A stretch of DNA of 64,000 nt, taken from positions 124,001-188,000 of the forward strand of contig JACJXS010000009.1 in NCBI GenBank assembly GCA_020636545.1, written 5' to 3'. A model generated the notes under the pieces. The model was not told where the DNA came from, did no database searches, and was given only the letters and a program-made list of their open reading frames with translations. Positions within the stretch are counted from its first letter, which is position 1; every line of letters begins with the position of its first letter. This stretch comes from Chitinophagales bacterium. Its GTDB lineage: Bacteria > Bacteroidota > Bacteroidia > Chitinophagales > JADIYW01. The position numbers and the translations under genes are program-made. Positions 17,969 through 28,265 of this stretch are shown in pieces.

Positions 17969-20900
17969 ATGTCAATTACCGAAGTTGCGATAAAACGCCC
18001 ATTGCTGATTTCAGTACTCTTCTTGGTATTGATATTGGCTGGTTTTTTAGGCTATAAAGAACTAAATTATAACTTACTTCCAAAGTTTGAAGCACCAGTA
18101 CTTTCTATACAAACAGTGTATCGTGGAGCATCTGCGGAAGAAGTAGAAACCAATGTTACTAAGAAAATTGAAGATGCGGTTTCTTCTATTGAAGGTCTGG
18201 ATATCATTTCTTCAACTTCAATGGAAAATGCTTCTATTGTGATATTGCAACTAAAACAAAATACCGTTGTAAATGATGCACAGCAAGAAGCTCAACGCAA
18301 ATTAAATAATGTCAAAAATGAATTACCAGATGGTGTAGATGACCCTGTTATTTCAAAATTCAGCTCAAGTGATTTACCAGTTTTAAAACTCACATTATTT
18401 GCTGATAATTTAGGAGAATCTCAATTATATGATTTTGCAGACGTAACCATAAAACCTATTATTTTGAATTTAGATGGCGTAGGTCAAGCAAAATTAATTG
18501 GCGGTAGCGAACGTGAAATCTCTGTGATGTTGGATAATGAAAAATTAAGAGGTTATAATTTGTCTTCAGCACAAGTGAGTCAAGCGATATCTATGGGCAA
18601 TATGTCGTTTCCTGTAGGTAGTATTGAAAACAATTCAAACCGTTTTAATTTACGACTAGATGCCAAACTTGTTTCTGTAGAACAATTGCGTAATTTAATT
18701 GTAAGAGAAAATAAAAATGGCAGTAAAATTTTATTGAAAGACATTGCAACGGTAACTGACGGAACAATAGAGCCAGTTACTATCAATCGTATTAATGGAA
18801 GAGTTGGTTTGGGTATGGAAATCAATAAACAAACAGATGCGAATGCAGTGGAAGTTGCAAAAATCGTTAAAGAAAAATTAGATACTTTAGTTAATCAATA
18901 TAAATCAACAGGATTGAATTATGAAATCGCTGTTGACCAATCTAAATATACTTTAGAAGCAGCAAATGCAGTTCAACACGATTTAATCTTAGCGATTTTT
19001 ATTGTGGCATTAGTGATGTTATTTTTCTTACACAGTTTAAAAAGTTCATTCTTTGTATTGGTGGCTTTGCCATCTGCGATGATTCCAACTTTTATGATGA
19101 TGTATTTGATGGGCTTTTCCCTCAATTTAATGACCTTATTGGCATTATCTTTAGTTGTTGGTGTATTAGTTGATGATAGTATTGTGATTTTGGAAAATAT
19201 TTATCGCCACATGGAAATGGGCAAAAACAGAGTAAAGGCATCTTTGGAAGGTCGTTCAGAGATTGCTTTTACGGCTTTGGCAATTACCTTGGTGGACGTG
19301 GTGGTATTTGTGCCATTGTCTTTGGCTGGTGGATTGATTGGAAATATTTTGCGTGAATTTGCACTCGTCGTCGTGTTTTCAACATTGATGAGTTTATTGG
19401 TTTCTTTTACTTTAACACCATTGTTAGCATCAAGATTTGGAAGCGTTGCACATTTAGATGAAAATACATTATGGGGAAAACTCAATTTAAAATTTGAAAG
19501 TATTATTGATGCATTAATTAATCAATACGCAAAAGCATTGGATTGGGGATTGAGCCATAAAAGATATGTTGTTTTAGGCGTAATCTGCTTATTTGCTGGT
19601 GCTTTTAGTTTAGCAGGATTTGGATTTATTGGTAGTTCATTTGCTGGAAGTGGCGATAGAGGTGAGTTTAATCTTATTGTTGAATTAGACCCACAATCAA
19701 CATTAATCCAAACAAATAAAGTGGTGAAAAAAATCGAAGATATTATTTTAGAATATCCAGAAGTGGATAAAGTATTTACTAAAGTGGGTGCCGTTGGAAC
19801 ACAAATGGGCGAAAGTATTGCCACACCAAACCAAGCCGATATTACTACTACTTTGATTGATAAAACTAAAAGAAAAATCACGACAGAGCAATTGAGTATC
19901 CAATTAAGAAATAGATTTGATAGTATTCCAGGAATAAAATTCTCTATTAAACCAACTACGGTTACTGGAAATAATACGCCTCAAATTCAAATTGTTGTGA
20001 TGAATACCAATCATGACTCACTTCAAAAAGCAACTCAAATGATTTTTGATTTTGTGAAACAAACACCTGGAACAGATTATGTTGAATTGAGCACTAAGAA
20101 AAGTAAAACAGAAGTTGAAATTGTATTGGATAGAGATAAAATTGCCAAAATGGGCTTGAGTATTCCTATGGTAGGTGTAGCAGTACAATTAGCATTTAGA
20201 GGCAATGACCAATCTAAGTTTAAAGATAAAGGCGAGGAATATACTATCAATATTTTATACGATAAAGAAGATAGAAAATCTATAACCAATATTGAAAATA
20301 CAATTTTACAAACACCAAGTGGTGCAATTATTAGAGTTGGAGATATTGCTGATGTTAAAGAAATTTCTGCACCAGAAAAATTAGAACGATACAATCGATT
20401 GAGTTCTTTACAAGTATTGGCATCAACTGTTGGGCGACCAACTGGTTCTGTAATGGCAGATATTAAATTAGATATTGAAAAAGCCAATTTCCCAATAGGC
20501 ACTTCTGTTGATTACTTAGGCGAGGAGAAAAACCAAGCTGATTCATTCGGAAGCTTAGGTATTGCAATGGGTATAGGTATTTTATTGGTTTATTTAATTA
20601 TGGTGGCATTGTACGAAAGTATGTTGTATCCGTTTGTGGTATTATTCTCTATTCCTGTTGCCTTAATTGGTGCAATTTTAGCTTTGGCTTTAACGATGGA
20701 AAGTTTAAGTATTTTTGGTATCATCGGTTTTATTATGTTGATGGGATTGGTAGCCAAAAATGGTATTTTGATTGTCGATTTTACCAATCATATTAAAGCA
20801 CAAGGGTATGGTTTAAAAGAATCTTTGATAGAAGCAGGTAGAGAACGTTTGCGACCTATTTTAATGACTACGTTAGCGATGGTATTTGGTATGTTGCCAA

Positions 20901-21106
20901 TTGCACTATCTAATGGACCAGGAGCTGAGTTTAAAAAATCTATGGCGTGGGTAATTATTGGAGGCTTAACCAGTTCATTATTACTGACCTTATTTGTTGT
21001 GCCAACGGTTTATTATATTTTAGAAACTTTGAAAAATAAAATTCAAGGAAGAAAAGGCGAAAATGCACCAAAGAAAAAGACGATTTCTGAAATGATTTCT
21101 GAATAG
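17969..21106 (+). CDS. RND multidrug efflux permease (AcrB/HAE1 family)
   Basis: A 1045-residue inner-membrane proton antiporter with the family layout: TM1 near residues 10-30, a large periplasmic porter loop, TM2-7 near 335-555, a second loop, TM8-12 near 860-1030. Motifs include SITEVAIKRPLL at the N-terminus, the TM4 stretch VVGVLVDDSIVILENIYRHME with the two adjacent Asp residues (near 405) that carry protons, and GLVAKNGILIVDFTNH near 925-940. Length is normal. It is the last gene of the tetR-tolC-hlyD-rnd operon. Substrates cannot be inferred. Confidence 0.95.
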   Translation: MSITEVAIKRPLLISVLFLVLILAGFLGYKELNYNLLPKFEAPVLSIQTVYRGASAEEVETNVTKKIEDAVSSIEGLDIISSTSMENASIVILQLKQNTVVNDAQQEAQRKLNNVKNELPDGVDDPVISKFSSSDLPVLKLTLFADNLGESQLYDFADVTIKPIILNLDGVGQAKLIGGSEREISVMLDNEKLRGYNLSSAQVSQAISMGNMSFPVGSIENNSNRFNLRLDAKLVSVEQLRNLIVRENKNGSKILLKDIATVTDGTIEPVTINRINGRVGLGMEINKQTDANAVEVAKIVKEKLDTLVNQYKSTGLNYEIAVDQSKYTLEAANAVQHDLILAIFIVALVMLFFLHSLKSSFFVLVALPSAMIPTFMMMYLMGFSLNLMTLLALSLVVGVLVDDSIVILENIYRHMEMGKNRVKASLEGRSEIAFTALAITLVDVVVFVPLSLAGGLIGNILREFALVVVFSTLMSLLVSFTLTPLLASRFGSVAHLDENTLWGKLNLKFESIIDALINQYAKALDWGLSHKRYVVLGVICLFAGAFSLAGFGFIGSSFAGSGDRGEFNLIVELDPQSTLIQTNKVVKKIEDIILEYPEVDKVFTKVGAVGTQMGESIATPNQADITTTLIDKTKRKITTEQLSIQLRNRFDSIPGIKFSIKPTTVTGNNTPQIQIVVMNTNHDSLQKATQMIFDFVKQTPGTDYVELSTKKSKTEVEIVLDRDKIAKMGLSIPMVGVAVQLAFRGNDQSKFKDKGEEYTINILYDKEDRKSITNIENTILQTPSGAIIRVGDIADVKEISAPEKLERYNRLSSLQVLASTVGRPTGSVMADIKLDIEKANFPIGTSVDYLGEEKNQADSFGSLGIAMGIGILLVYLIMVALYESMLYPFVVLFSIPVALIGAILALALTMESLSIFGIIGFIMLMGLVAKNGILIVDFTNHIKAQGYGLKESLIEAGRERLRPILMTTLAMVFGMLPIALSNGPGAEFKKSMAWVIIGGLTSSLLLTLFVVPTVYYILETLKNKIQGRKGENAPKKKTISEMISE

Positions 21107-21128
21107 GATTCCGTATCTTTATTTTTAG

Positions 21129-21662
21129 ATGGAATTCAGTTATTTAAAAGCCCTACACATTATTTTTGTAGTCAATTGGTTTGCTGGTTTATTTTATATG
21201 CCTCGTTTATTTATTTATACCAAAGAAGCGAGTGAAAAAAAAGAGCCAGCACGTTCAATTCTTCTTGAACAAAACCTAATAATGCAACAACGACTTTGGA
21301 ATATTATAACGTGGCCTTCAGCAATTATTACATTGTTGTTGGCTACGCTTATTTTAATTCAAAATCCTTTTTTTTTACAACAACCTTGGTTGCATACTAA
21401 ATTGGTTTTTGTGGGATTGTTGTATGGCTATCATATTTATTGCCATATTATTTATAAGCAACAACAGCAACATATTTTCAAACTTAGTTCCAAACAATTG
21501 AGAATTTGGAATGAACTAGCAACAATTTTACTGTTTATTATTGTTTTTTTGGTGGTGGTAAAATCACAAATGAGTATTTTATTTGCAATAATCGGAGTAT
21601 TTTCCTTAGCTGTTTTACTAATGGCAGGAATTAAATTTTACGATAAAATAAGGAAGAAATGA
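21129..21662 (+). CDS. hemJ: Protoporphyrinogen oxidase HemJ-like membrane protein
   Basis: A 177-residue protein with four predicted membrane helices. LKALHIIFVVNWFAGLFYMP contains the conserved His10, and PWLHTKLVFVGLLYGYH contains the conserved His-x-Lys of HemJ. HemJ oxidises protoporphyrinogen IX to protoporphyrin IX in the inner membrane in bacteria lacking HemG/HemY. The C-terminal helix (FAIIGVFSLAVLLMAG) completes the fold. It lies 22 nt after the RND gene but is not functionally related to it, and may be read through from the efflux operon. Confidence 0.85.
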   Translation: MEFSYLKALHIIFVVNWFAGLFYMPRLFIYTKEASEKKEPARSILLEQNLIMQQRLWNIITWPSAIITLLLATLILIQNPFFLQQPWLHTKLVFVGLLYGYHIYCHIIYKQQQQHIFKLSSKQLRIWNELATILLFIIVFLVVVKSQMSILFAIIGVFSLAVLLMAGIKFYDKIRKK

Positions 21663-21761
21663 ATTATTGCAATTAAAAAATTCACATCTTAAAATGTACA
21701 GCAATACTATATTTTAAAAATATTTTTATTAGGATTTTTTATGCTTATTTTGTAATTAATT

Positions 21762-23435
21762 ATGAATTTGTTTTACAAAAATTTTTATAGGTATTATTGG
21801 TTAATTTCATTATTTACACTTTATTTATTTTTTAGAAATTACCAAACTTTTTTAGACGTTTCATTATTAGACGAAAGTGGTTATTTATTGTTATCAAGAT
21901 TTAACCCTTTAATTTATCCTGGTGGCTATGGTGCATTATATATTTTATGTTATAAAATATTACATCAGTTGATTAGCAATTCTATGCAATTACATTTTTT
22001 TGCTATTATTTTTCTTACATGGTTGCCTTCTATAATTGTTTTTTATTTTTTATTTTTTAGAAAAGTTCCAGCTTTTTTATGTGTATTTATTTCTTGGACA
22101 TTGATGCTCTCGCCTTATATTGCAGCATTTGATTGGTGGCCTAGAATTAGTCATTTTGCAATTTCCTTTATTTTTATTTTTACGATTATTAGTTTTAAGT
22201 ATCATTTCAATAAGTATAAATTCCTTTTATTTGGAATTTTAGTTTGTGGTATTCTTTCTTATGCACGACCTGAATTAATGTTGAGTGTTTATATGTTACT
22301 GGGTGTTTTAATAGCTATATTTTCTTATGAAAGGATTGTACAAAAAAAACAATCCAATGTTGGTTTTACAAAGCGTAATAAAATACTTTTTTCCATTATG
22401 ACATTTGTTTTCTTAGCCTTTCTTTTAGTATGGAAAAATCCTCTAAAAAATACAGGAAGAGCTTATTTTGCTCTAGGACAACATTATACTTTTAATGTAT
22501 TAAGATGGGAAAATAAAGATATGACTTATTTTATTCGATGGCCTGAAGTCTTTGAAAAAAAATTTGGAAAAAGTAGAACTTTTAAGCAGATGTATAAATA
22601 CAATCCTAGTGAAACGAAAAGACATGTTGTAGAAAATATTAAACATTATTTTGAACAGACTTATCGATTTTTACCAGAGCTTTGGATGCCAAGTATTCTT
22701 TTTAAAATATCAGCAACTATTAAGTATATAGTATTTTTTTTAATTTATTTGGTCTGCTTGTTTTATTTAGGATTAAATACTTACTGGCAACAGTTAAAAC
22801 AAAAGGTAATTGATAATTTTTTTTATGTGTTGTTTTTTTTAATAATAGCAACGCCCTCATTATTCGCATCATTTATTATTTATCCGAGAGAGCATTATTT
22901 TATTATGCAATTGCCATTGTTTCTCTTTTTAATTTATTTATTGATAGAGCCATTTTTTTCATTAAAAGTAAAACCATCACTTTCTAAAGTAACCCTAGTA
23001 ATTACGATATTCATAATTTTAATTTTAACGCCAAATATTTCAGCTTATCCTCGATTCAATAAGTTTGATAGATATGAACAACCAAACTATGTTCCTTATA
23101 TAAAATACTTAGAAAGTTTGAAAATTGACAAAAAAGTTAATTTCTTAACTATGGAGTTTTTACAAATTTATTTACCCAATAATTATGCTTATGCAACTGA
23201 ATTTTTCACTAAAAAGCCATTTTATGATTCATTAATTGTTGCAAAAGATATTAATTTAATTTATTTATCACCCTATATGGAGAATGAACCTAGACATCAA
23301 TCTGACAGTACTTTTAAGTATTTTATGAATAATTATTCAAGATTAGGTTGGAATAAAGTCCAATTAAAAGACAAAACAGGTTATTTATTAATAAAGCAGG
23401 AACTCTTGGGTCTGCATTCACTAATTATAGAGTAA
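21762..23435 (+). CDS. Large polytopic membrane protein, possible GT-C glycosyltransferase
   Basis: A 557-residue protein with roughly 11-12 hydrophobic segments and a soluble C-terminal region of about 100 residues (from near 440). After the first helix comes LDVSLLDESGYLLLSR, with an acidic pair in the first periplasmic loop, the position where GT-C transferases (ArnT, PMT and relatives) keep their catalytic acidic residue. This resemblance is weak and I do not recognise a named family. It precedes the secreted-hydrolase and acyltransferase genes on the same strand, in a region about surface glycans. Confidence 0.55.
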   Translation: MNLFYKNFYRYYWLISLFTLYLFFRNYQTFLDVSLLDESGYLLLSRFNPLIYPGGYGALYILCYKILHQLISNSMQLHFFAIIFLTWLPSIIVFYFLFFRKVPAFLCVFISWTLMLSPYIAAFDWWPRISHFAISFIFIFTIISFKYHFNKYKFLLFGILVCGILSYARPELMLSVYMLLGVLIAIFSYERIVQKKQSNVGFTKRNKILFSIMTFVFLAFLLVWKNPLKNTGRAYFALGQHYTFNVLRWENKDMTYFIRWPEVFEKKFGKSRTFKQMYKYNPSETKRHVVENIKHYFEQTYRFLPELWMPSILFKISATIKYIVFFLIYLVCLFYLGLNTYWQQLKQKVIDNFFYVLFFLIIATPSLFASFIIYPREHYFIMQLPLFLFLIYLLIEPFFSLKVKPSLSKVTLVITIFIILILTPNISAYPRFNKFDRYEQPNYVPYIKYLESLKIDKKVNFLTMEFLQIYLPNNYAYATEFFTKKPFYDSLIVAKDINLIYLSPYMENEPRHQSDSTFKYFMNNYSRLGWNKVQLKDKTGYLLIKQELLGLHSLIIE

Positions 23436-23482
23436 AATAAATTAATAGCCTTTAAGCGGAATTGTATATTGTTTATTTTGTA

Positions 23483-23559
23483 GAGGTAGTCTAAAGGCTA
23501 CCTCAATTGATATTTTTAATATTCTGAATATCAATAGCCATCAGCTTTAGCTGTGGCTA
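23483..23559. repeat. Three consecutive hairpins in the intergenic gap
   Basis: (1) GAGGTAG/CTACCTC at 23483-23504 with an 8-nt loop; (2) TTGATATT/AATATCAA at 23507-23534 with a 12-nt loop; (3) TAGCCA-T-CAGCT / AGCTG-TGGCTA at 23535-23559 with a 2-nt loop and one bulged T. The three stems abut one another in 77 nt. The layout suggests a REP-like palindromic element or a structured RNA leader/terminator rather than one simple terminator; none is followed by a long T-run. Confidence 0.6.
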
Positions 23560-23659
23560 CTGTGGCCATTAAAAAATCAAGCAGTTTTATTCGGTTTGTA
23601 TTATTTTTTTTGTTATTATTGTAAGGTATTTAAGTTTACATAAAAATCACATAATTAAA

Positions 23660-25547
23660 ATGAAAGATATATTTAAAATTTTATTTATAGTATGTATAAG
23701 CACGTTTTATAGCAGTAGTTATGGACAGTCGTGCTTTAAAAATAATTATTCTGGGTTTTCAAATACAACTAATTATTTAGATGTAGATACAACTAATTTT
23801 ATAGTAACAAATGGAGGTAGCCAGTTAGAAAACTATCATTTATCTTCTTTAAAATTAGCAATAGAAATTGGTAAAATTGCAGATACATTGGGGAATGAAA
23901 TATCTTGTAGTTCTGCTGGATTTCACCAAAATACACCAAATTAATATTATGAACAAATTTACAGCGTATAGAGTTGAATATACACCTGAATTATCTGTTG
24001 TTACTGGTTTAGATAAAATAAAATTTAAATTAAGAGCATTAGTTATTAAGCCAAATAATGCAAGCAATGCGCCTTGTGTTTTAGTTACACATGGAAATGA
24101 CGGTGTGTTGAGAGATTGGAGAGGGAATTTGCTTTATGGCGTTTCTGACCTTTTAATGAAAGGCTATGTAGTAGTAATTTATGAAAACTTATCTACACAA
24201 AGACGAGTACCACGTTCTGATATTTGGGGTTGTATCTCAAAAACCTATAAATATGTATCTGCACCAGGAACACCTATTTGTATGTCAACTATGCTTTTTC
24301 ATATTGCATATATAAATTGTGGAGGACAACAGAGTACAATTAGATGGAAGTTTTATTGTTTATTAACTCTAGAAGCTATAGCAAAGTTTGTAGCCCAAAA
24401 TAGCAGTACATATAATGTTAATCCAAATAAATTATTTACTTATGGTTATAGTTTTGGTTCTGGAGTTGCGGAAGGTTTTCTAACTCAAAAAACGGAATTT
24501 CCAAGTGCTTTGCTATATAACACGAGTGTAAATCATACACCGATTAGACAAGCTGGATTTAATTCAACAGTTGGCGTTAATTTTACAATTCCAAGTGCAG
24601 ATACTTCAAAATATACAATTTTAGGAGGAATTCCAATGAGTAGTACAAATGCAGATTTGGAAAAAAATTGTGGCAAAGTAGATATTTATACAGCAGATGA
24701 TTCTACAAAAAAATTATTATTAATTCATGGATATGATGATAATGTTACGGATTTAAGTACTTATTCAAATGTATATCCTCGTAAACAAGAAATATTAGAT
24801 AGCGTAAATATAAAAAACCACTTAATCACAGTTTGTGGAGAAGGACATTCTATTTTTAAAGGGTTTGATAATTTTATTTCAGCTACTGGAAATATATTTA
24901 AAATTACAGATCGTAATTATCCTTTTTATTCATTTGTAAAAGGTTTAACTATTTCTAATATTAATACAATGAAAGACTCACTAAATCTGAATACTACGTA
25001 TAAAAATTTTATGGATACCATAAGAGGTATTGATAATCAGATTTTTCAATTGTATAAATCAGGAAGCCAGTTTTTTGTTAATGCTATAAATAATACTTCG
25101 TATATTTTGTGTTCTACAGAAAACAGTTATGATAGAAAAACATATATAGGGAATGATGGAATATATGGAAGTACTTATAATGCAAATGATTGGTTGTATA
25201 AAATATACAATGCGAGTTGTGAACTGCCAAGCGGAGAAAGAAAAGCAAAAGAGATGAATAGTATTAAAGAAATGGGCTTTAATATACCTATGTTGTATCC
25301 AAATCCGAGTAATGGTATTTTTAATATTGATATACCCGTTATATTTAATATAAAAGAACTAACTTTAGTAATTTATAATTCAAATGGACAAGTTGTTAGT
25401 TCTCAAATAATAAATAAAACATACCAAACTGGCGAAATTATAAAAGAACAATTTGATATATCAAATCAATCTAACGGAAATTATTATATACAAATCAGAA
25501 GTGATACAAGAATATTATTGAGTCAGATTGTCATATTAAAAATTTAA
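23660..25547 (+). pseudogene. Secreted alpha/beta hydrolase with type IX sorting domain, split by a frameshift
   Basis: Two overlapping frames together make one protein. Frame A (23660-23944) starts with a signal peptide ending SYGQSC and a short mature part stopping at 23944. Frame B, open from 23868 and usable from an ATG at 23949 to 25547, continues with FTAYRVEYTPELSVV, a nucleophile elbow GYSFGSG, candidate acid LLIHGYDDN, candidate histidine CGEGHS, and a C-terminal module starting YPNPSNGIFNIDI and ending NYYIQIRSDTRILLSQIVIL, a type A type IX sorting domain. The sorting domain needs Sec export, and only frame A has a signal peptide. A one-base indel near 23930-23945 would join them. 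It could be a recent inactivation, a sequencing error or programmed frameshifting. Confidence 0.7.
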
Positions 25548-25589
25548 TTTTTTATTGATTTAGGTTATTAATCTTTCAAAAAAAGGAAA

Positions 25590-26801
25590 ATGCAGCCGTA
25601 CTTTCAAACTAATAATACAAATATTACTCAATTTGATAGTATACGATTTGTTATAGCAATATTTGTAATTATTGTACATCATCAGTTTACTAATATAAAT
25701 ATTCCTTTTGCATTTGCATATATGGCGATGCATATTTTTTTTATCATGTCTGCTTTTCTGATTTCGAGAGGCTTGTTGTTAAGCAAATCTAAGGCACAAA
25801 CATTTAGTTTGTTCTTTAAAGATTTTTATAAAAAAAGAATTTTAAGAATATTTCCGGTATATTTTGCTTATCTGTTTTTTCTAATCGGAATATCTATTGC
25901 GTTATATTTATTAAAATTTGGAGACATATTAAAAATAATTACTGAATTAAAGAAGTTTGGATGGATGCTTTTTACATTTACTTATAATTATAGAGAATTT
26001 TTACTTCATATAAAAAATATGCCATTGATAGAATCTTTCTTTTTTTCTCATCTTTGGTCGCTTTCTATGGAAGAACAATTTTATATTGTAATTCCTTTTG
26101 TAATTTATTTTATGAATAGAAAACAATTAGTTTGGTTATCTGTAATTGCAATTATTATTACACCAATTTTTAGAGTTTGGTATTATGAGAATGTATTAGT
26201 GAATGAAGAAGATTATATATTAAGAGGATTGATTTATTACAGAGCAACCTTTTTACAATTTGATTGTTTTTTTTATGGTATTTTGTTAGCGACCTATAAT
26301 TTTAAAGATTTTATTAAAACATATAAGATAATATTTTATTTACTGCTTATTGTATATTTATTTGTTATTATTTATAATGGATTTATCATTTCAAAAGAAA
26401 TGAATTTGAGCTTTTTTAGTTCAATTATTAGGTACGATTTTATGATATTGAATAAGCAATATCTTTATCATGATGTATTAATAAATTGGCTGATATTTTT
26501 TATGTTTTTAAATTGTTTTTATAATCCAAATTTTTTATCCTTTCTAAATTTTAAATTCATATTGAATGCCGGAAATAAGTTTACTTATAGTTCTTATGTT
26601 TATCAATATTTATTTATTTTACCTAGCGTAGGCATTTTATACCCTTTATTAACAAAAGTTCTTGGACTAACAGAAGTATTGGCACAATTAATAGCACTAA
26701 TTGTTTCATCTGTTGGAATTTATTATTTATCTTCATTTAGTTATAAAAAAATGGAAATAAAGTTTCTAAATTTACTAAAAAAAGAAAAACATGCAAAATA
26801 G
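25590..26801 (+). CDS. Acyltransferase-3 (OafA/YrhL-like) membrane protein, copy 1
   Basis: A 403-residue protein with about ten membrane helices. FDSIRFVIAIFVIIVHHQF near residue 11 holds the conserved Arg and His of the family's first helix, and HLWSLSMEEQFYIV near 150 is the family's second motif. These enzymes move acyl groups (often acetyl) across the inner membrane onto surface sugars. It overlaps the next, related gene by 11 nt. It lacks a C-terminal SGNH domain, unlike the protein at 40379. It is the most divergent of the three paralogs in this cluster. Acceptor unknown. Confidence 0.88.
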   Translation: MQPYFQTNNTNITQFDSIRFVIAIFVIIVHHQFTNINIPFAFAYMAMHIFFIMSAFLISRGLLLSKSKAQTFSLFFKDFYKKRILRIFPVYFAYLFFLIGISIALYLLKFGDILKIITELKKFGWMLFTFTYNYREFLLHIKNMPLIESFFFSHLWSLSMEEQFYIVIPFVIYFMNRKQLVWLSVIAIIITPIFRVWYYENVLVNEEDYILRGLIYYRATFLQFDCFFYGILLATYNFKDFIKTYKIIFYLLLIVYLFVIIYNGFIISKEMNLSFFSSIIRYDFMILNKQYLYHDVLINWLIFFMFLNCFYNPNFLSFLNFKFILNAGNKFTYSSYVYQYLFILPSVGILYPLLTKVLGLTEVLAQLIALIVSSVGIYYLSSFSYKKMEIKFLNLLKKEKHAK

Positions 26802-28083
26802 TGCTACGCAGAACATTGAAATTAAAAAACCTTCTGTTCAGTATTTTGAAGTAATAGATGGTTTGCGAGGTTCTTCTATGTTGATGACTATTATGAATCA
26901 CATGTTTTTTTTGCAAATTTTAAAAATTCCTGTTGTTTTTGCTCATTTTGGTTTGCATGGCTTTTTTATATTATCTGCTTTTTTAATTAGCAGTATTTTA
27001 TATAAAGAAAAAGAAAAGTTTGGTGTATATAAACCTTATGTTAAAAACTTCTATATAAAAAGAATATTACGAATTTTTCCAGTCTATTTTCTCTATCTTT
27101 TTGCAGTATTAATGCTGGGTTTAGCTACAAAAGGCACACCATTACAAGCACCTTTGGGCATTATTTATGATTTGAAACATTACGGCTGGATGTTGCTCAC
27201 TTTTACGTTCAATTATAGAGAATTGTATTCCTGGTTAATCAATGAAAGCCATTTGCGTTGTATGTTTTTTCCGCATTTGTGGTCTATATCATTAGAGGAA
27301 CAATTTTATTTGGTTGCACCAACCTTAGTGTTCTTTTTTAGAAAAGAAACAATTAAGAAAATTGCAATTGCATCAATTATAATCTATCCTTTTTTTAGGT
27401 TTTTTGGCTATTTATATTTGCTAAACGATGTAAAAATGATTTCTCCATTTACTGTAGATGGACACGATGAATTAAGTGCATTATATGATTTCTTTTATCG
27501 TTCTAGTTTATTTCAATTTGATGCATTTATGTATGGCATTTTAATTCCCTTGGTTAGCTATGATAATCGTAAAGTTTTAAGATGGATAGTAATTATTTCG
27601 TTTTTTACACTATTAGCAAGTCAGTTATATAATATTATAGATTTAGCTCACGATAGTGGCAGACCAATTTTGCAAGTTGCCAACCATGCAGATGTCATTA
27701 TGAGAAATGGACAATTTGGTTATATCAATACATTATACAATATTTTAGGAGCCTCTTTGTTTTATTATTTATTAAAATTTCCTGATTCTTCTATTCAAAA
27801 GCCGCTTCGTTTTTCTTTCTTTAAAAATTGTGGTCGAATTGTTTATGGTATTTATGTTTATCACCCAATTTTTATTATGATTACTTTGGTATTGTATAAC
27901 TTGTTTTTTAGTATGATTTCTAAAGAAGTTGGAGATATGTTTATTGTAAAATTATTAGCAGATATTGGAGCTGTTGCATTTTGTTTTACAACTACCTATT
28001 ATGTATGTAAACTGAGTTTCTATAAATTTGAAATGCCTTTCTTATTATTAAAAGCCAAACGTTCAGAGCAGAAAAAGATTTAA
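26791..28083 (+). CDS. Acyltransferase-3 membrane protein, copy 2
   Basis: A 430-residue polytopic protein. VIDGLRGSSMLMTIMNHMF near residue 17 gives the Arg-Gly and His of helix 1, and FPHLWSISLEEQFYLVAP near 160 is the second motif. It closely resembles copy 3 (29575-30819): both have KHYGWMLLTFTFNYREL, SHLRC before the FPHLWSIS motif, FFYRSS(L/F)FQFDAF and YG(I/M)YVYHP(I/V)F. This indicates tandem duplication. The 11-nt overlap with copy 1 suggests translational coupling. Role inferred as surface-glycan acylation. Confidence 0.88.
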   Translation: MQNSATQNIEIKKPSVQYFEVIDGLRGSSMLMTIMNHMFFLQILKIPVVFAHFGLHGFFILSAFLISSILYKEKEKFGVYKPYVKNFYIKRILRIFPVYFLYLFAVLMLGLATKGTPLQAPLGIIYDLKHYGWMLLTFTFNYRELYSWLINESHLRCMFFPHLWSISLEEQFYLVAPTLVFFFRKETIKKIAIASIIIYPFFRFFGYLYLLNDVKMISPFTVDGHDELSALYDFFYRSSLFQFDAFMYGILIPLVSYDNRKVLRWIVIISFFTLLASQLYNIIDLAHDSGRPILQVANHADVIMRNGQFGYINTLYNILGASLFYYLLKFPDSSIQKPLRFSFFKNCGRIVYGIYVYHPIFIMITLVLYNLFFSMISKEVGDMFIVKLLADIGAVAFCFTTTYYVCKLSFYKFEMPFLLLKAKRSEQKKI

Positions 28084-28117
28084 GAATGAGATGTGAGATA
28101 TAAGAGATGACCGTGCC

Positions 28118-28216
28118 TTCATTTCGACGATAGGATAAATATCTTTTAGATTTGCAGAAACCCAAAACAAATTTTAGCTCTGCTGAATTTTTCTTTCTCG
28201 CTTTGCTCGAAATGAA
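28118..28216. repeat. Intergenic palindromic repeat, copy A, with terminal inverted repeats
   Basis: A 99-bp unit with perfect 10-bp ends TTCATTTCGA (28118-28127) and TCGAAATGAA (28207-28216). Internal text includes TTTAGCTCTGCTGAATTT. A degenerate second copy lies at 29459-29530, so the two flank the DUF1016 gene. The structure is that of a small MITE-like or REP-like element. Confidence 0.65.
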
Positions 28217-28265
28217 AAAAAATGAAACAACCAATAATAATTTACTATCGACTAATAACTAAAAA

